64,000 nucleotides of DNA from Clostridia bacterium. GTDB lineage: Bacteria > Bacillota > Clostridia > Christensenellales > Aristaeellaceae. Below, piece by piece: positions 31,128 through 39,261 of this stretch. Numbering within the stretch: position 1 is the stretch's first letter; every line of letters begins with the position of its first letter. The stretch is from NCBI GenBank assembly GCA_017481825.1, contig JAFUOR010000001.1, forward strand, positions 1-64,000. Direction: 5' to 3'. The notes below the pieces were generated by a model. The model did no database searches. It was given only the letters and a program-made list of their open reading frames with translations, and had not been told where the DNA came from. The position numbers and the translations under genes were made by a program.

Positions 31128-32866
31128 ACAACGACACCTCTTTTGATATAATCCAAGAATCCAATCCTGTACAGACAGTTGCCCCACCGAAGGAGGATAA
31201 CGAAATGTTAAGGGCAACAGATAGAATCACAGCACTTTATTGCAGATTGTCCGTCGAGGACACCAAAGAGGATAAGAAAAACGGCAAAGAGGATTTGTCG
31301 AACTCTATCCAGAATCAAAAAGCCATTCTGCTTCAATATGCACGAGATCACCGCTTCCCCCACCCGACGTTTTTCATCGACGACGGATACAGTGGTGTGG
31401 ACTTTGCTAACCGCCCAGGCTTTCAGAAAATGCTTGCGGAGATTGAAGCAGGAAATGTTGGCACAGTTATCACGAAAGACCTTTCAAGACTTGGACGTAA
31501 TTCCTCGCTGACGGGCTTGTACATCAACTATACATTCCCCCAGAATGATGTTCGATACATCGCCATCAACGACCACTTTGACAGCATCAATCCCAACAGC
31601 ACCGACAGCGACATTGCCGGTATAAAGAACTGGTTCAACGAATTTTTCGCAAAGGACACGAGCCGCAAAATTCGTGCGGTGCAAAAAGCCAAGGGCGAGC
31701 GTGGCGAACGCTTAACTGTCCATGTGCCGTATGGCTATCGCAAAGATCCGGAGGACAAAACCAAGTGGATCATCGACGAAGAAGCGGCGCAGGTAGTCAA
31801 AAAGATTTTCACGCTCTGCATGAACGGGCGTGGACCGAGCCAAATCGCAGAACAGCTTGAACGTGAAAAGATACTCACACCCACCGCATATAAAACCAAG
31901 CAAGGCGTAAAGACACCACACACCGAGCCGGAGAATCCTTACCGCTGGCATGAAAGCACCATCGTCAATATTCTTGAACGCAAAGAATACATCGGTGCTA
32001 CTGTCAATTTCAAAACCTACACCAACTCCATTTGGGATAAGAAGCAAAGGGAGAATCCCGAAGAAAATCAAATGATTTTCTACAACACCCATCCTGCGAT
32101 TATCAAACAGGAAGTATTTGACAAGGTACAAGAAATCAGACAGCAACGGCATAGGAGAACGGCAACGGGCAAAAGCAGTCCATTTTCAGGATTGGTGTTC
32201 TGCGCCGATTGCAGACAGAAGCTCTACTACTCCACCACCAATTACTTTGAAAAGCGGCAAGACTTTTTCATCTGTTCTACGCACCGAGCCAACAAGGACA
32301 AGTGCAGCGGACACTATATTCGTGCCGTCGTTTTGGAGGACTTGGTCTGGAAACACATGAAAGAAGTTATCTCTTTCGTGAGCCAATACGAAGCGCATTT
32401 TAGGGTGGAAATGGAGCAAAAGCTCCGTCTGCAAAGCGAGGAAACCATAAAGGTATATAAGAAGCGTCTGGCACAGGCAGAAAAGCGTATAGGGGAGCTT
32501 GACCGCCTGTTTATCAAAATCTACGAGGACAATGCCAAGGGCAATCTAAGCGACGAGCGTTTTGCCATGATGAGCAAGACCTATGAGGACGAGCAGGCGC
32601 AGCTTAAAGTTGAAATCGTAAATCTGCAAAAAGAAGTCGAAGTACAGGAACGACAGATAGAAAACCTTGAACAGTTTATTCAGCGGGTACGCAGATACAC
32701 CACACTCACAGAACTTACGCCATACGCTCTCAGAGAGCTTGTAAAGGCGGTTTATGTAGAAGCACCCGACAAGTCCAGCGGCAAGCGTAAGCAGAAGGTG
32801 CATATCGAATATGACCTCGTTGGCTACATTCCCGTGGATGAACTGATAAAAGCGGAACAGGCATGA
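31124..32866 (+). CDS. Large serine recombinase
   Basis: A 580-residue integrase/resolvase-family recombinase that moves the element. The catalytic domain has ALYCRLSVEDT (Ser43), then TKDLSRLGRNSSLTGLYI. The recombinase domain (about 200-330, VPYGYRKDP, WHESTIVNILERKEYIG) is followed by a zinc ribbon (FCADCRQKL, then CSTHRANKDKCSGHYI), a coiled coil (about 430-525) and a DUF4368-like end (ELVKAVYVEAP, HIEYDLVGYIP). Two starts are possible: ATG 31124, overlapping the upstream gene, or ATG 31205 right after a strong AAGGAGG, giving 553 residues. The latter matches the conserved N-terminus better. Confidence 0.93.
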   Translation: MNNDTSFDIIQESNPVQTVAPPKEDNEMLRATDRITALYCRLSVEDTKEDKKNGKEDLSNSIQNQKAILLQYARDHRFPHPTFFIDDGYSGVDFANRPGFQKMLAEIEAGNVGTVITKDLSRLGRNSSLTGLYINYTFPQNDVRYIAINDHFDSINPNSTDSDIAGIKNWFNEFFAKDTSRKIRAVQKAKGERGERLTVHVPYGYRKDPEDKTKWIIDEEAAQVVKKIFTLCMNGRGPSQIAEQLEREKILTPTAYKTKQGVKTPHTEPENPYRWHESTIVNILERKEYIGATVNFKTYTNSIWDKKQRENPEENQMIFYNTHPAIIKQEVFDKVQEIRQQRHRRTATGKSSPFSGLVFCADCRQKLYYSTTNYFEKRQDFFICSTHRANKDKCSGHYIRAVVLEDLVWKHMKEVISFVSQYEAHFRVEMEQKLRLQSEETIKVYKKRLAQAEKRIGELDRLFIKIYEDNAKGNLSDERFAMMSKTYEDEQAQLKVEIVNLQKEVEVQERQIENLEQFIQRVRRYTTLTELTPYALRELVKAVYVEAPDKSSGKRKQKVHIEYDLVGYIPVDELIKAEQA

Positions 32867-32885
32867 CCGAAATCATGCCTGTTCC
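32854..32885 (+). terminator. Hairpin at the recombinase stop
   Basis: Perfect 12-base-pair stem GGAACAGGCATG (32854-32865) with 32874-32885. There is no T-tract, so termination or a recombination-site role are both possible. Confidence 0.5.
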
Positions 32886-32898
32886 AAGAAATTCGCAT

Positions 32899-32912
32899 AT
32901 TACTGTTTTACG
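32899..32912 (+). repeat. Candidate right attachment-site repeat
   Basis: ATTACTGTTTTACG, one mismatch from 26728-26741, 33 bases after the recombinase stop. Confidence 0.4.
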
Positions 32913-32954
32913 ACCACCGAGCATTCACGCCTCCGTTATTAGATAGCAACAAAA

Positions 32955-32985
32955 AGCAGAGCCCTCCGTCACAGAAGGCTCTGCT
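32955..32985 (-). terminator. Terminator of the GH94 gene
   Basis: AGCAGAGCC (32955-32963) pairs with GGCTCTGCT (32977-32985); the minus strand then runs into TTTTT. Confidence 0.8.
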
Positions 32986-32994
32986 CTGTTTCCA

Positions 32995-35388
32995 TTACAT
33001 CACAACCGTGATCTGGCAGCCATCGGTCAGAACGTCATCGGTCAGGACGCCCTGAACTTCAACGCCGTTGACCAGCGTCTTCTGGACACCGCCCTCATGG
33101 TGGGCGCTGTTGTCCACGGTGATGTGGAGTCGCTTACCGCGGAAGGTCTTGTCCATCGTGAAGCCGTCCCACTCGGCGGGGATGGCGGGGCTGATGACCA
33201 GGCCTTCGGGGGTGGGGCGCAGGCCCAGAATGCCCTCCACGCAGCCCACCATGACGGTGGATGCGGTGCCGGTCAGCCAATGCACATGGCTGCGGCCGGG
33301 CTGGGGAGACTCATGGCCCTCGATGAACTGGCCATGCACATAGGGCTCGATTTCGCGCAGCTCCGCACGGTCATTGTAGGCGGCGGGGCAGCTCTCGGTG
33401 AAATACTCGAAGGCGCGGCCGCCGTGGCCCAGCAGGGATTCGGCCAGGATCGCCCAGCCCTGGGGCTGGCAGAAGATGCCGCCGTTTTCCTTGGTGGTGG
33501 GGTTGAAGAGCAGCATGTTCGCGCCGTCGAAGGCATGCTGCTTGTAGCAGGGACCCATGACCTCAATGCCCCAGGGGGTGTTCAGCTTGTCATAGACGGT
33601 CTGCATGGAGGCTTCCGCCTGCTCGGGGGTGGCAAGGCGGCTGATGACCGCCCAGCACTGGGGATTCATCCACATGGAGGCCTCGGGATCGTTCTTGGAG
33701 CCGATGATCGCGCCCTGCTCAGAGTAGCCGCGGCGGAAGCGGTCATCCTCCCAGAAGTGCTCGTTGATCAGCTTCTTCTGGCCCTCGCCGACCTCACGCA
33801 GATACTTGCGGTACTCGGCATTTTCGGGGGTGTCGGGCATCAGCTCGTCCAGCACGACGGTGGCGTAGTACAGCTGCATCGCCACGAAGGAGCTCTCGCC
33901 CGCCGCACCCAGGCGCAGGCAGTCGTTCCAGTCCGCATGCAGACCCGCAGGCATGCCGTGGGCGCCCAGATGGTTCATGGAGAAGTCAATGGCCTTCTTC
34001 AGATGCTCCAGCACGGTGTCCTCGCCGTGGGTGGCATAGGGCACGACCTCGTTCAGGAAGTCCTTGTTGCCGGTCTCAGCGATGTACTTGTACACCGTGG
34101 GGAAGAGCCACAGCGCGTCGTCTGCGCGGTAATGGGGATGGCCGGTGGAACGCACGTAGCTGTCGTCCTCGGGGGAATCCTCATGGCCGGGATTGTGGGT
34201 GAACTTCACCAGGGGCAGGCCGCCGCCGTGATGCACCTGGGCGGACAGCATGTGCACCAGGCGCTCCTTGGCCATTTCGGGATCGAGGTGGATGATGCCC
34301 TGGATGTCCTGCACGGTGTCGCGGTAGCCCAGGCCGTTGCGCTGGCCGCAGTAAATCAGGGACGCCGCACGGCTCCACACGAAGGTGGTGAAGCACTGGA
34401 AGGCGTTCCAGGTGTTGATCATGGTGTTGAAGTTAGCGTCGGGGGTGTTGACCATCAGGCCGGACAGCTTACCGTGCCAGTATTCGACCAGCTCCGCCAG
34501 CTCGGCATTGACAACATTCTCAGCGTCCGCATAGCGGTCGATGATGCCGCGGGCCACGGAGGGAGCCTTCTGCATGAGGATGAAAGCGATGGTCTTCGTC
34601 TCGCCGGGCTGGAGCACCAGCTGGGTGTGCAGCGCGCCGCAGGGGTTGCCGTTGAAGTTGAGAACATTGCCCAGATCGCCGTCGATGACCGCCTTGGGGT
34701 TGGAGAAGCGGCCAGTACCCAGGAACTTCTCACGGCGGCCGCAGTAGCTCTTCACGGGGCTGCCGGCCAGGGCGAAGACGCGCTCGCGCCAGTTCTCGCC
34801 ATTCTCGTTCACGCCGCAGAACTGGTTGATGTGCTCGACAATGTGGTCGCCATGGAAGGTGGTGGTCGTGATAAACTGCGTATACTGGAGGTTGACCAGA
34901 TCCTGCTCGTAGTTGCTCTCGGTGGTCAGCTCGCAGTAGGACATGGCGGAGATGGTACGCACACGGTCGGAGGTGTTGGTCACCTTCACGCGCCAGACCT
35001 CATGGGTGGCGTTCAGCGGCACGTAGTACAGCGCGCAGGACTTGATGCCCTTGTACTCGCTCTCGATCTCGGTGTAGGAGGTGCCGTGACGGGTGATGGT
35101 CTTGTACTCATCCAGGCTCTTCTCCACCGGACGCCAGGACGCAGACCAGTAGTCGCCATCCTCGTCGTCACGCAGGTACACGTAACGGCCGGGCTCGTCA
35201 AACTGGTTGAAGGAGTAGCGCAGGATACGGCCCGCCGCGCCGGACTTCACAAAAGAGTAGCCACCGGCATTCTGGGTCACGATGGCGCCATACTCGGGGC
35301 TGCCCAGATAGTTCGCCCAGGCCATGGGGGTACGCGGATCGGTGATGACGTACTCACGCGCCGCATCATTGAAATAACCATACTGCAT
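32995..35388 (-). CDS. GH94 glycoside phosphorylase (cellobiose phosphorylase-like)
   Basis: A 797-residue cytoplasmic enzyme close to the usual GH94 length. It starts MQYGYFNDAAREYVITDPRT, much like clostridial cellobiose phosphorylase, and has NAGGYSF. The catalytic (alpha/alpha)6 barrel contains NGLGYRDTVQDIQG, GHPHYRADDALWL and LHADWNDCLRLG, whose Asp is the expected general acid. The C-terminus has the phosphate-site region (GSNDPEAS-like GSKNDPEAS and PPTPEGLVISP-like RPTPEGLVISPAIP). It cleaves a beta-linked disaccharide with phosphate, saving ATP. Cellobiose is the first guess; chitobiose, laminaribiose or cellobionate types cannot be excluded. ATG 35388 follows AAGGAGG. Confidence 0.88.
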   Translation of the reverse strand: MQYGYFNDAAREYVITDPRTPMAWANYLGSPEYGAIVTQNAGGYSFVKSGAAGRILRYSFNQFDEPGRYVYLRDDEDGDYWSASWRPVEKSLDEYKTITRHGTSYTEIESEYKGIKSCALYYVPLNATHEVWRVKVTNTSDRVRTISAMSYCELTTESNYEQDLVNLQYTQFITTTTFHGDHIVEHINQFCGVNENGENWRERVFALAGSPVKSYCGRREKFLGTGRFSNPKAVIDGDLGNVLNFNGNPCGALHTQLVLQPGETKTIAFILMQKAPSVARGIIDRYADAENVVNAELAELVEYWHGKLSGLMVNTPDANFNTMINTWNAFQCFTTFVWSRAASLIYCGQRNGLGYRDTVQDIQGIIHLDPEMAKERLVHMLSAQVHHGGGLPLVKFTHNPGHEDSPEDDSYVRSTGHPHYRADDALWLFPTVYKYIAETGNKDFLNEVVPYATHGEDTVLEHLKKAIDFSMNHLGAHGMPAGLHADWNDCLRLGAAGESSFVAMQLYYATVVLDELMPDTPENAEYRKYLREVGEGQKKLINEHFWEDDRFRRGYSEQGAIIGSKNDPEASMWMNPQCWAVISRLATPEQAEASMQTVYDKLNTPWGIEVMGPCYKQHAFDGANMLLFNPTTKENGGIFCQPQGWAILAESLLGHGGRAFEYFTESCPAAYNDRAELREIEPYVHGQFIEGHESPQPGRSHVHWLTGTASTVMVGCVEGILGLRPTPEGLVISPAIPAEWDGFTMDKTFRGKRLHITVDNSAHHEGGVQKTLVNGVEVQGVLTDDVLTDGCQITVVM

Positions 35389-35431
35389 GGTTGATTTCCT
35401 CCTTAGCGTGTTTCATGTCGCTGTTTTTTCT

Positions 35432-35441
35432 AAAACGTTTT
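35432..35441. promoter_or_regulatory. LacI-type operator candidate upstream of GH94
   Basis: AAAACGTTTT, a perfect palindrome with the central CG typical of LacI/CcpA-family sites, about 45 bases downstream of the predicted transcription start and 44 bases before the start codon. Confidence 0.5.
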
Positions 35442-35490
35442 CGAGCGCACGCACCGACGCTTTCCCGCGCCAACGAATCCACTCGCGGCC

Positions 35491-35519
35491 ATTGTAACAT
35501 AACTCCCGGAAGATTTCAA
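35491..35519 (-). promoter_or_regulatory. Sigma-A promoter of the GH94 gene
   Basis: Minus strand TTGAAA (complement of 35514-35519), 17-base spacer, TACAAT (complement of 35491-35496). The leader is about 95 bases. Confidence 0.6.
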
Positions 35520-35614
35520 TGCGTTTACAAAGGCTAACAAACACAAATTTACGATTAAATTTCGCACCGCTTTCCTGTAAGCCATTTCATTTGTTTTTCT
35601 TTTAACAAGTCCCC

Positions 35615-35643
35615 TTTACGAATCCCTTCCTGTGATGTATAAT
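35615..35643 (+). promoter_or_regulatory. Sigma-A promoter of the NAD-salvage pair
   Basis: TTTACG at 35615-35620, 17-base spacer, TATAAT at 35638-35643. Confidence 0.7.
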
Positions 35644-35679
35644 ACCCCTGTATTCACAGCCTTACGGAGGTGCATCCCC

Positions 35680-36201
35680 ATGAAACGCTGTCTGATCGTC
35701 GTAGACTACCAGAACGACTTTGTCACCGGCTCCCTGGGCAATGAGATGGCTGCCGCCCTGGAGGAGGGCATCGCTGCACGCATCCGAGCCTGCCGGGCGC
35801 AGGGCGACGACATTCTGTTCACTCTCGATACCCACGAGGAGGACTACATGTCCACCCGTGAGGGCCGGTATCTGCCTGTCCCCCACTGCATCCGCGATAC
35901 GGATGGCCACGCGCTCTACGGCAAAGTGGCTGCGGAATGCCATGCGGATGACCATGTTTTCTGCAAGGAGACCTTCGGCTCCAAGGGGCTCTTCGATTTC
36001 CTGCGCCACAACCGCTACGATGCAGTGGAGTTGTGCGGCGTGGTGACCAACATCTGCGTCATCTCCAACGCCGTGATCGCCAAGACGGCGCTCCCCGAGG
36101 CTGATGTGGCCGTCAATGCGGCCCTGTGCGCCTCCAATGATCCCGAGCTGCACCAGAAGGCCCTCGATGTGATGGCGTCCTTCCAAATCGACGTCATCTG
36201 A
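35680..36201 (+). CDS. Isochorismatase-fold cysteine hydrolase, probable nicotinamidase
   Basis: A 173-residue cysteine hydrolase with the Asp-Lys-Cys triad: LIVVDYQNDFVTG (Asp), CKETFGSKG (Lys) and LCGVVTNICVISNA (Cys, with the preceding cis-peptide turn). Nicotinamidases (PncA) belong here and convert nicotinamide to nicotinate. The next gene is nicotinate phosphoribosyltransferase, which makes that role likely, although metal-site His residues of classic PncA are less obvious. ATG 35680 follows CGGAGG. Confidence 0.82.
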   Translation: MKRCLIVVDYQNDFVTGSLGNEMAAALEEGIAARIRACRAQGDDILFTLDTHEEDYMSTREGRYLPVPHCIRDTDGHALYGKVAAECHADDHVFCKETFGSKGLFDFLRHNRYDAVELCGVVTNICVISNAVIAKTALPEADVAVNAALCASNDPELHQKALDVMASFQIDVI

Positions 36202-36208
36202 GGAGAAC

Positions 36209-36258
36209 TCGCTCAGTCAGCTGACGCTGACAGCTTTCCCCAAGGGAGAGCCTTTGAG
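36209..36258 (+). repeat. Short hairpin repeat of a type common in gut Firmicutes
   Basis: CTCAGTCAGCTGACGCTGAC then AGCTTTCCCC-AAGGGAGAGCC. Arms CAGCTGACGCTG and CTTTCC...GGGAG can fold. I recall many near-identical copies between genes in gut Clostridia; only one is seen in this window. It lies between the two NAD-salvage genes and may affect the mRNA. Confidence 0.45.
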
Positions 36259-36289
36259 GAAACAACATATGACAATGAGGTAATCGTGT

Positions 36290-37738
36290 ATGGCTATGGC
36301 TGACCGCAATCTTTCCATGCTCTGTGACTTCTACGAGTTCACCATGAGCAACGGTTATTTCCGCAACGGCTTTTATAAGAAGAACGTGTACTTCGACGTA
36401 TTCTACCGCACCGTGCCCGATGGCGGCGGCTTTGCCATCGCGGCGGGGCTGGAGCAGATCGTCGAATACATCCGGCAGCTCCACTTCTCTCAGGAGGACA
36501 TTGCTTACCTGCGCGGTCATGGCTGCTTTGACGAGGGCTTCCTGAATTATCTGCGGCATTTCCGCTTCACCGGCGATATCTATGCCGTGCCGGAGGGAAC
36601 GCCCATTTTCCCCAACGAGCCCATACTGACCGTGCGCGCGCCTGCCATCGAAGCGCAGCTGATCGAGACCTATGTCCTGCTTGCCATCAACCATCAGTCG
36701 CTGATCGCTACCAAGGCCAACCGCATCGTTCGCGCCTCGCAGGGGCGCACGGTGCTGGAGTTCGGCTCCCGGCGGGCTCAGGGTGCTGACGGCGCAATCA
36801 TCGGCGCCCGCGCAGCCTACATCGGCGGCGCCAAGGGAACCGCCTGCACGCTGACCGATACCATGTACGGTGTTCCTGCCGGCGGCACGATGGCCCACGC
36901 CTGGGTGCAGATGTTCGACACGGAATACGAGGCCTTCCGCACCTACTGCGAGATGTATCCCCATAACGCAACGCTGCTGGTGGATACCTACAACACCCTC
37001 AAATCCGGCATCCCCAACGCCATCCGCGCCTTCAAGGAGGTACTGCTCCCCCGGGGCATCACCAACTGCGCCATCCGCCTGGATTCGGGCGATATCTCCT
37101 ACCTGTCCAAGAAAGCCCGCAAGATGCTGGATGAGGCAGGCCTCCCCAACTGCAAGATCACCGCATCCAACAGCCTGGATGAGTACCTCATCCGCGACCT
37201 GATGATGCAGGGCGCGCAGGTAGACGTCTTTGGCGTGGGCGAGCGTCTCATCACCAGCAAATCGAACCCGGTCTTTGGCGGCGTGTATAAGCTGGTGGCG
37301 GTCGAGAACGATGCGGCCGAGGTCATCCCAAAGATCAAGGTAAGCGAGAACACCGCCAAAATCACCAACCCGCACTTCAAGCGTCTCTATCGCCTCTATG
37401 ACCGCGAGAGCGGCAAGGCCATCGCCGACGAACTGACGTTGCGGGACGAAACCATCGACGAGACACAGCCGCACACCATCTTCGACCCCAACGCCACCTG
37501 GAAGACCAAGGATCTGACCAACTTCACCGTTCGTGAGCTGCAGGTGCCCATTTTCCAAAACGGTGAGCTGGTCTATGAGCTGCCCAGCCTGAAGGATATC
37601 CGCGCCTACTGCAAGCAGCAGGTGCATACCCTTTGGGACGAGGTCAAGCGCTTTGAGAATCCTCATACCTATTATGTCGACCTGAGCCAGAAGCTGTGGG
37701 ACGTGAAGCGCGGGCTGCTGGAGGCGGCAAAACGGTAA
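36290..37738 (+). CDS. pncB: Nicotinate phosphoribosyltransferase
   Basis: A 482-residue NAPRTase that makes nicotinate mononucleotide from nicotinate and PRPP in the NAD salvage pathway. SMLCDFYEFTMSNGYF, VFYRTVPDGGGFAIAAG, EFGSRRAQGADGAI (active-site His replaced by Gln in this form of the motif), TMAHAWVQ, AIRLDSGDISYLS and DVFGVGERLITS are characteristic. Length fits the longer Gram-positive form. ATG 36290 lies 9 bases after GAGG; ATG 36296 is also possible. The 88-base gap after the hydrolase gene contains a hairpin repeat. Confidence 0.93.
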   Translation: MAMADRNLSMLCDFYEFTMSNGYFRNGFYKKNVYFDVFYRTVPDGGGFAIAAGLEQIVEYIRQLHFSQEDIAYLRGHGCFDEGFLNYLRHFRFTGDIYAVPEGTPIFPNEPILTVRAPAIEAQLIETYVLLAINHQSLIATKANRIVRASQGRTVLEFGSRRAQGADGAIIGARAAYIGGAKGTACTLTDTMYGVPAGGTMAHAWVQMFDTEYEAFRTYCEMYPHNATLLVDTYNTLKSGIPNAIRAFKEVLLPRGITNCAIRLDSGDISYLSKKARKMLDEAGLPNCKITASNSLDEYLIRDLMMQGAQVDVFGVGERLITSKSNPVFGGVYKLVAVENDAAEVIPKIKVSENTAKITNPHFKRLYRLYDRESGKAIADELTLRDETIDETQPHTIFDPNATWKTKDLTNFTVRELQVPIFQNGELVYELPSLKDIRAYCKQQVHTLWDEVKRFENPHTYYVDLSQKLWDVKRGLLEAAKR

Positions 37739-37810
37739 TCATTGCGGCGCCCGCCCTGCCGGCCTCCGAAGCGGAGCCAGCGCATGATGACACAACAGAC
37801 TGAACAGAAA

Positions 37811-37847
37811 ACGCGGCTCTCCCCCTTTCATCCAGGGAGAGCCGCGT
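37811..37847. terminator. Bidirectional terminator
   Basis: A 13-base-pair stem ACGCGGCTCTCCC (37811-37823) with 37835-37847 between pncB and the convergent MATE gene. Confidence 0.8.
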
Positions 37848-37850
37848 TCC

Positions 37851-39245
37851 TTATTCCACATCATTCCTGGTGATATTGCGAATCCAGCCCATCTTCTTAT
37901 AGTGCCAGATGTTCACCGGGAGCTTGACGAATTCGTCCAGGCACAAGATGAAGTACACCCACATCTCCGGGAGCTTGAGCACAAACGCGCACAAAAGGCC
38001 TACCGGTACCGCATAGCCCCACATGGCCACCGTGTCGCAGATAAGACCGTAGCGCACATCGCCGCCCGAACGGAAGATGCCGCAGATAAGCATCGTGTTC
38101 AGCGACATGCCCAGGATGTAATAGGCGTTGATGTAGAGCATGATGTTCAGCTCGCTGCGCACCACATCGGTCACCACGACGTAGAGGTGCATGAAGCTCA
38201 GCACCGCCGGACGGCAGATCAGGATCGCCGCGCCGCCCAGGAGCGCAGTCCAGACCGCCATGCCCACAAAGCGTTTGGCGTATACGCGGGCCTCCTCCAG
38301 GCGGTTGTCGCCCATGGTCTTGCCCAGGACGATGGCCGCTGCCGAGGCCGTGCCGAAGCAGGCTACCGTACCCAGATTGCGCACCACCGAAGCCACGGAA
38401 TTCGCCGCCACGATATCGCTGCTCATATGGCCCAGGATCACCGAGTATACACTGAATGCCAGGCCCCAGATGATGTCGTTGCCCGCTGCGGGGATGGCCA
38501 TGTGCATGAAGTCCCGCGTCAGCGCACCGCCGCGCGCCAGCAGGTATTTCAGCCGCAGACGGATGATGCAGCACCGCGTGCTGTCCAGCAGGCATATCAG
38601 CACCTCGATGGCACGGGTGATGCTCGTTGCCAGCGCCACGCCCATGATGCCCAGCCTCGGGAAGGGCCCCCAGCCAAAGATAAAGCAGGCGTTGAGCACC
38701 ACGTTCATCAGCACCGCGCTGCAATGCACGGCAGCGCTCATCCTGACCCTTTCCACACTGCGCATGACGCTCAGGTAGATCATCGCAAAGGCGCCCAGCA
38801 CATAGGAGGGACACACCGCCTGCAGGTACACCTTGCCCTCGGCGATGAGGGCCGCGTCATCGGTAAAAATCTGCATCAGCTGCGCAGGGAACACCGCCGC
38901 TGCGACGGAGAACACTGCGCTCACCAGCACCGCCAGCTTCAGCGCAAGACCCAGCACGCGCTCCACCGTTTTGCGGTCGCCCTTGCCCCAGTACTGGGCA
39001 GCCATCACCGACGAGGCCGAGGAGATGCCATAGAGCAGGTTGCTCATGACAAAGTACACCTGCCCGGCCAGGGAAGATGCGCTCAGCGCCTCCTGGCTGA
39101 CGTAGGAAAGCATCAGCACGTCGGCGGAATTCACCGCCGCGTCCATCAGGTTTTGCAGGGCGATGGGCAGCATGATCCGCAGGGCATTTTTATAAAAAGC
39201 CCGTTTCTCTTCCCGCGAACCCAGCGCGGGAGCCGTCACTGTCAT
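37851..39245 (-). CDS. MATE-family efflux transporter
   Basis: A 464-residue membrane protein with 12 predicted helices in two related halves. ALQNLMDAAVNSADVLMLSYV (N-half cation-site region), SSVMAAQYWGKGD and its C-half counterpart ASAAAIVLGKTMGDN are typical MATE motifs. It probably exports cationic drugs or metabolites using Na+ or H+. ATG 39245 follows AAGGAGGG. It begins 16 bases after the oxidoreductase gene, so the two are likely cotranscribed, with the exporter second. Confidence 0.92.
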   Translation of the reverse strand: MTVTAPALGSREEKRAFYKNALRIMLPIALQNLMDAAVNSADVLMLSYVSQEALSASSLAGQVYFVMSNLLYGISSASSVMAAQYWGKGDRKTVERVLGLALKLAVLVSAVFSVAAAVFPAQLMQIFTDDAALIAEGKVYLQAVCPSYVLGAFAMIYLSVMRSVERVRMSAAVHCSAVLMNVVLNACFIFGWGPFPRLGIMGVALATSITRAIEVLICLLDSTRCCIIRLRLKYLLARGGALTRDFMHMAIPAAGNDIIWGLAFSVYSVILGHMSSDIVAANSVASVVRNLGTVACFGTASAAAIVLGKTMGDNRLEEARVYAKRFVGMAVWTALLGGAAILICRPAVLSFMHLYVVVTDVVRSELNIMLYINAYYILGMSLNTMLICGIFRSGGDVRYGLICDTVAMWGYAVPVGLLCAFVLKLPEMWVYFILCLDEFVKLPVNIWHYKKMGWIRNITRNDVE

Positions 39246-39261
39246 GGGAAACCCTCCTTGC

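Larger units (their letters stand above)
26728..32912. mobile_element. Integrated element with large serine recombinase (degenerate IME/transposon)
   Basis: A visibly AT-rich island in GC-rich surroundings. It holds a DUF6061-like gene, two radical SAM genes, mobC-like, GNAT, a small acidic gene and a serine recombinase, all on the plus strand. The recombinase lies at the right end, as usual for Tn-type integrative mobilizable elements. A 14-base near-repeat (26728-26741 and 32899-32912) brackets it and may mark the attachment sites. No relaxase gene is present, so it is probably non-autonomous or decayed. The boundaries are estimates. Confidence 0.7.

Noticed and set aside
33097..35394. A 765-codon plus-strand frame opposite the GH94 gene
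   Set aside because: Same reason: shadow of an unmistakable phosphorylase, low-complexity translation.
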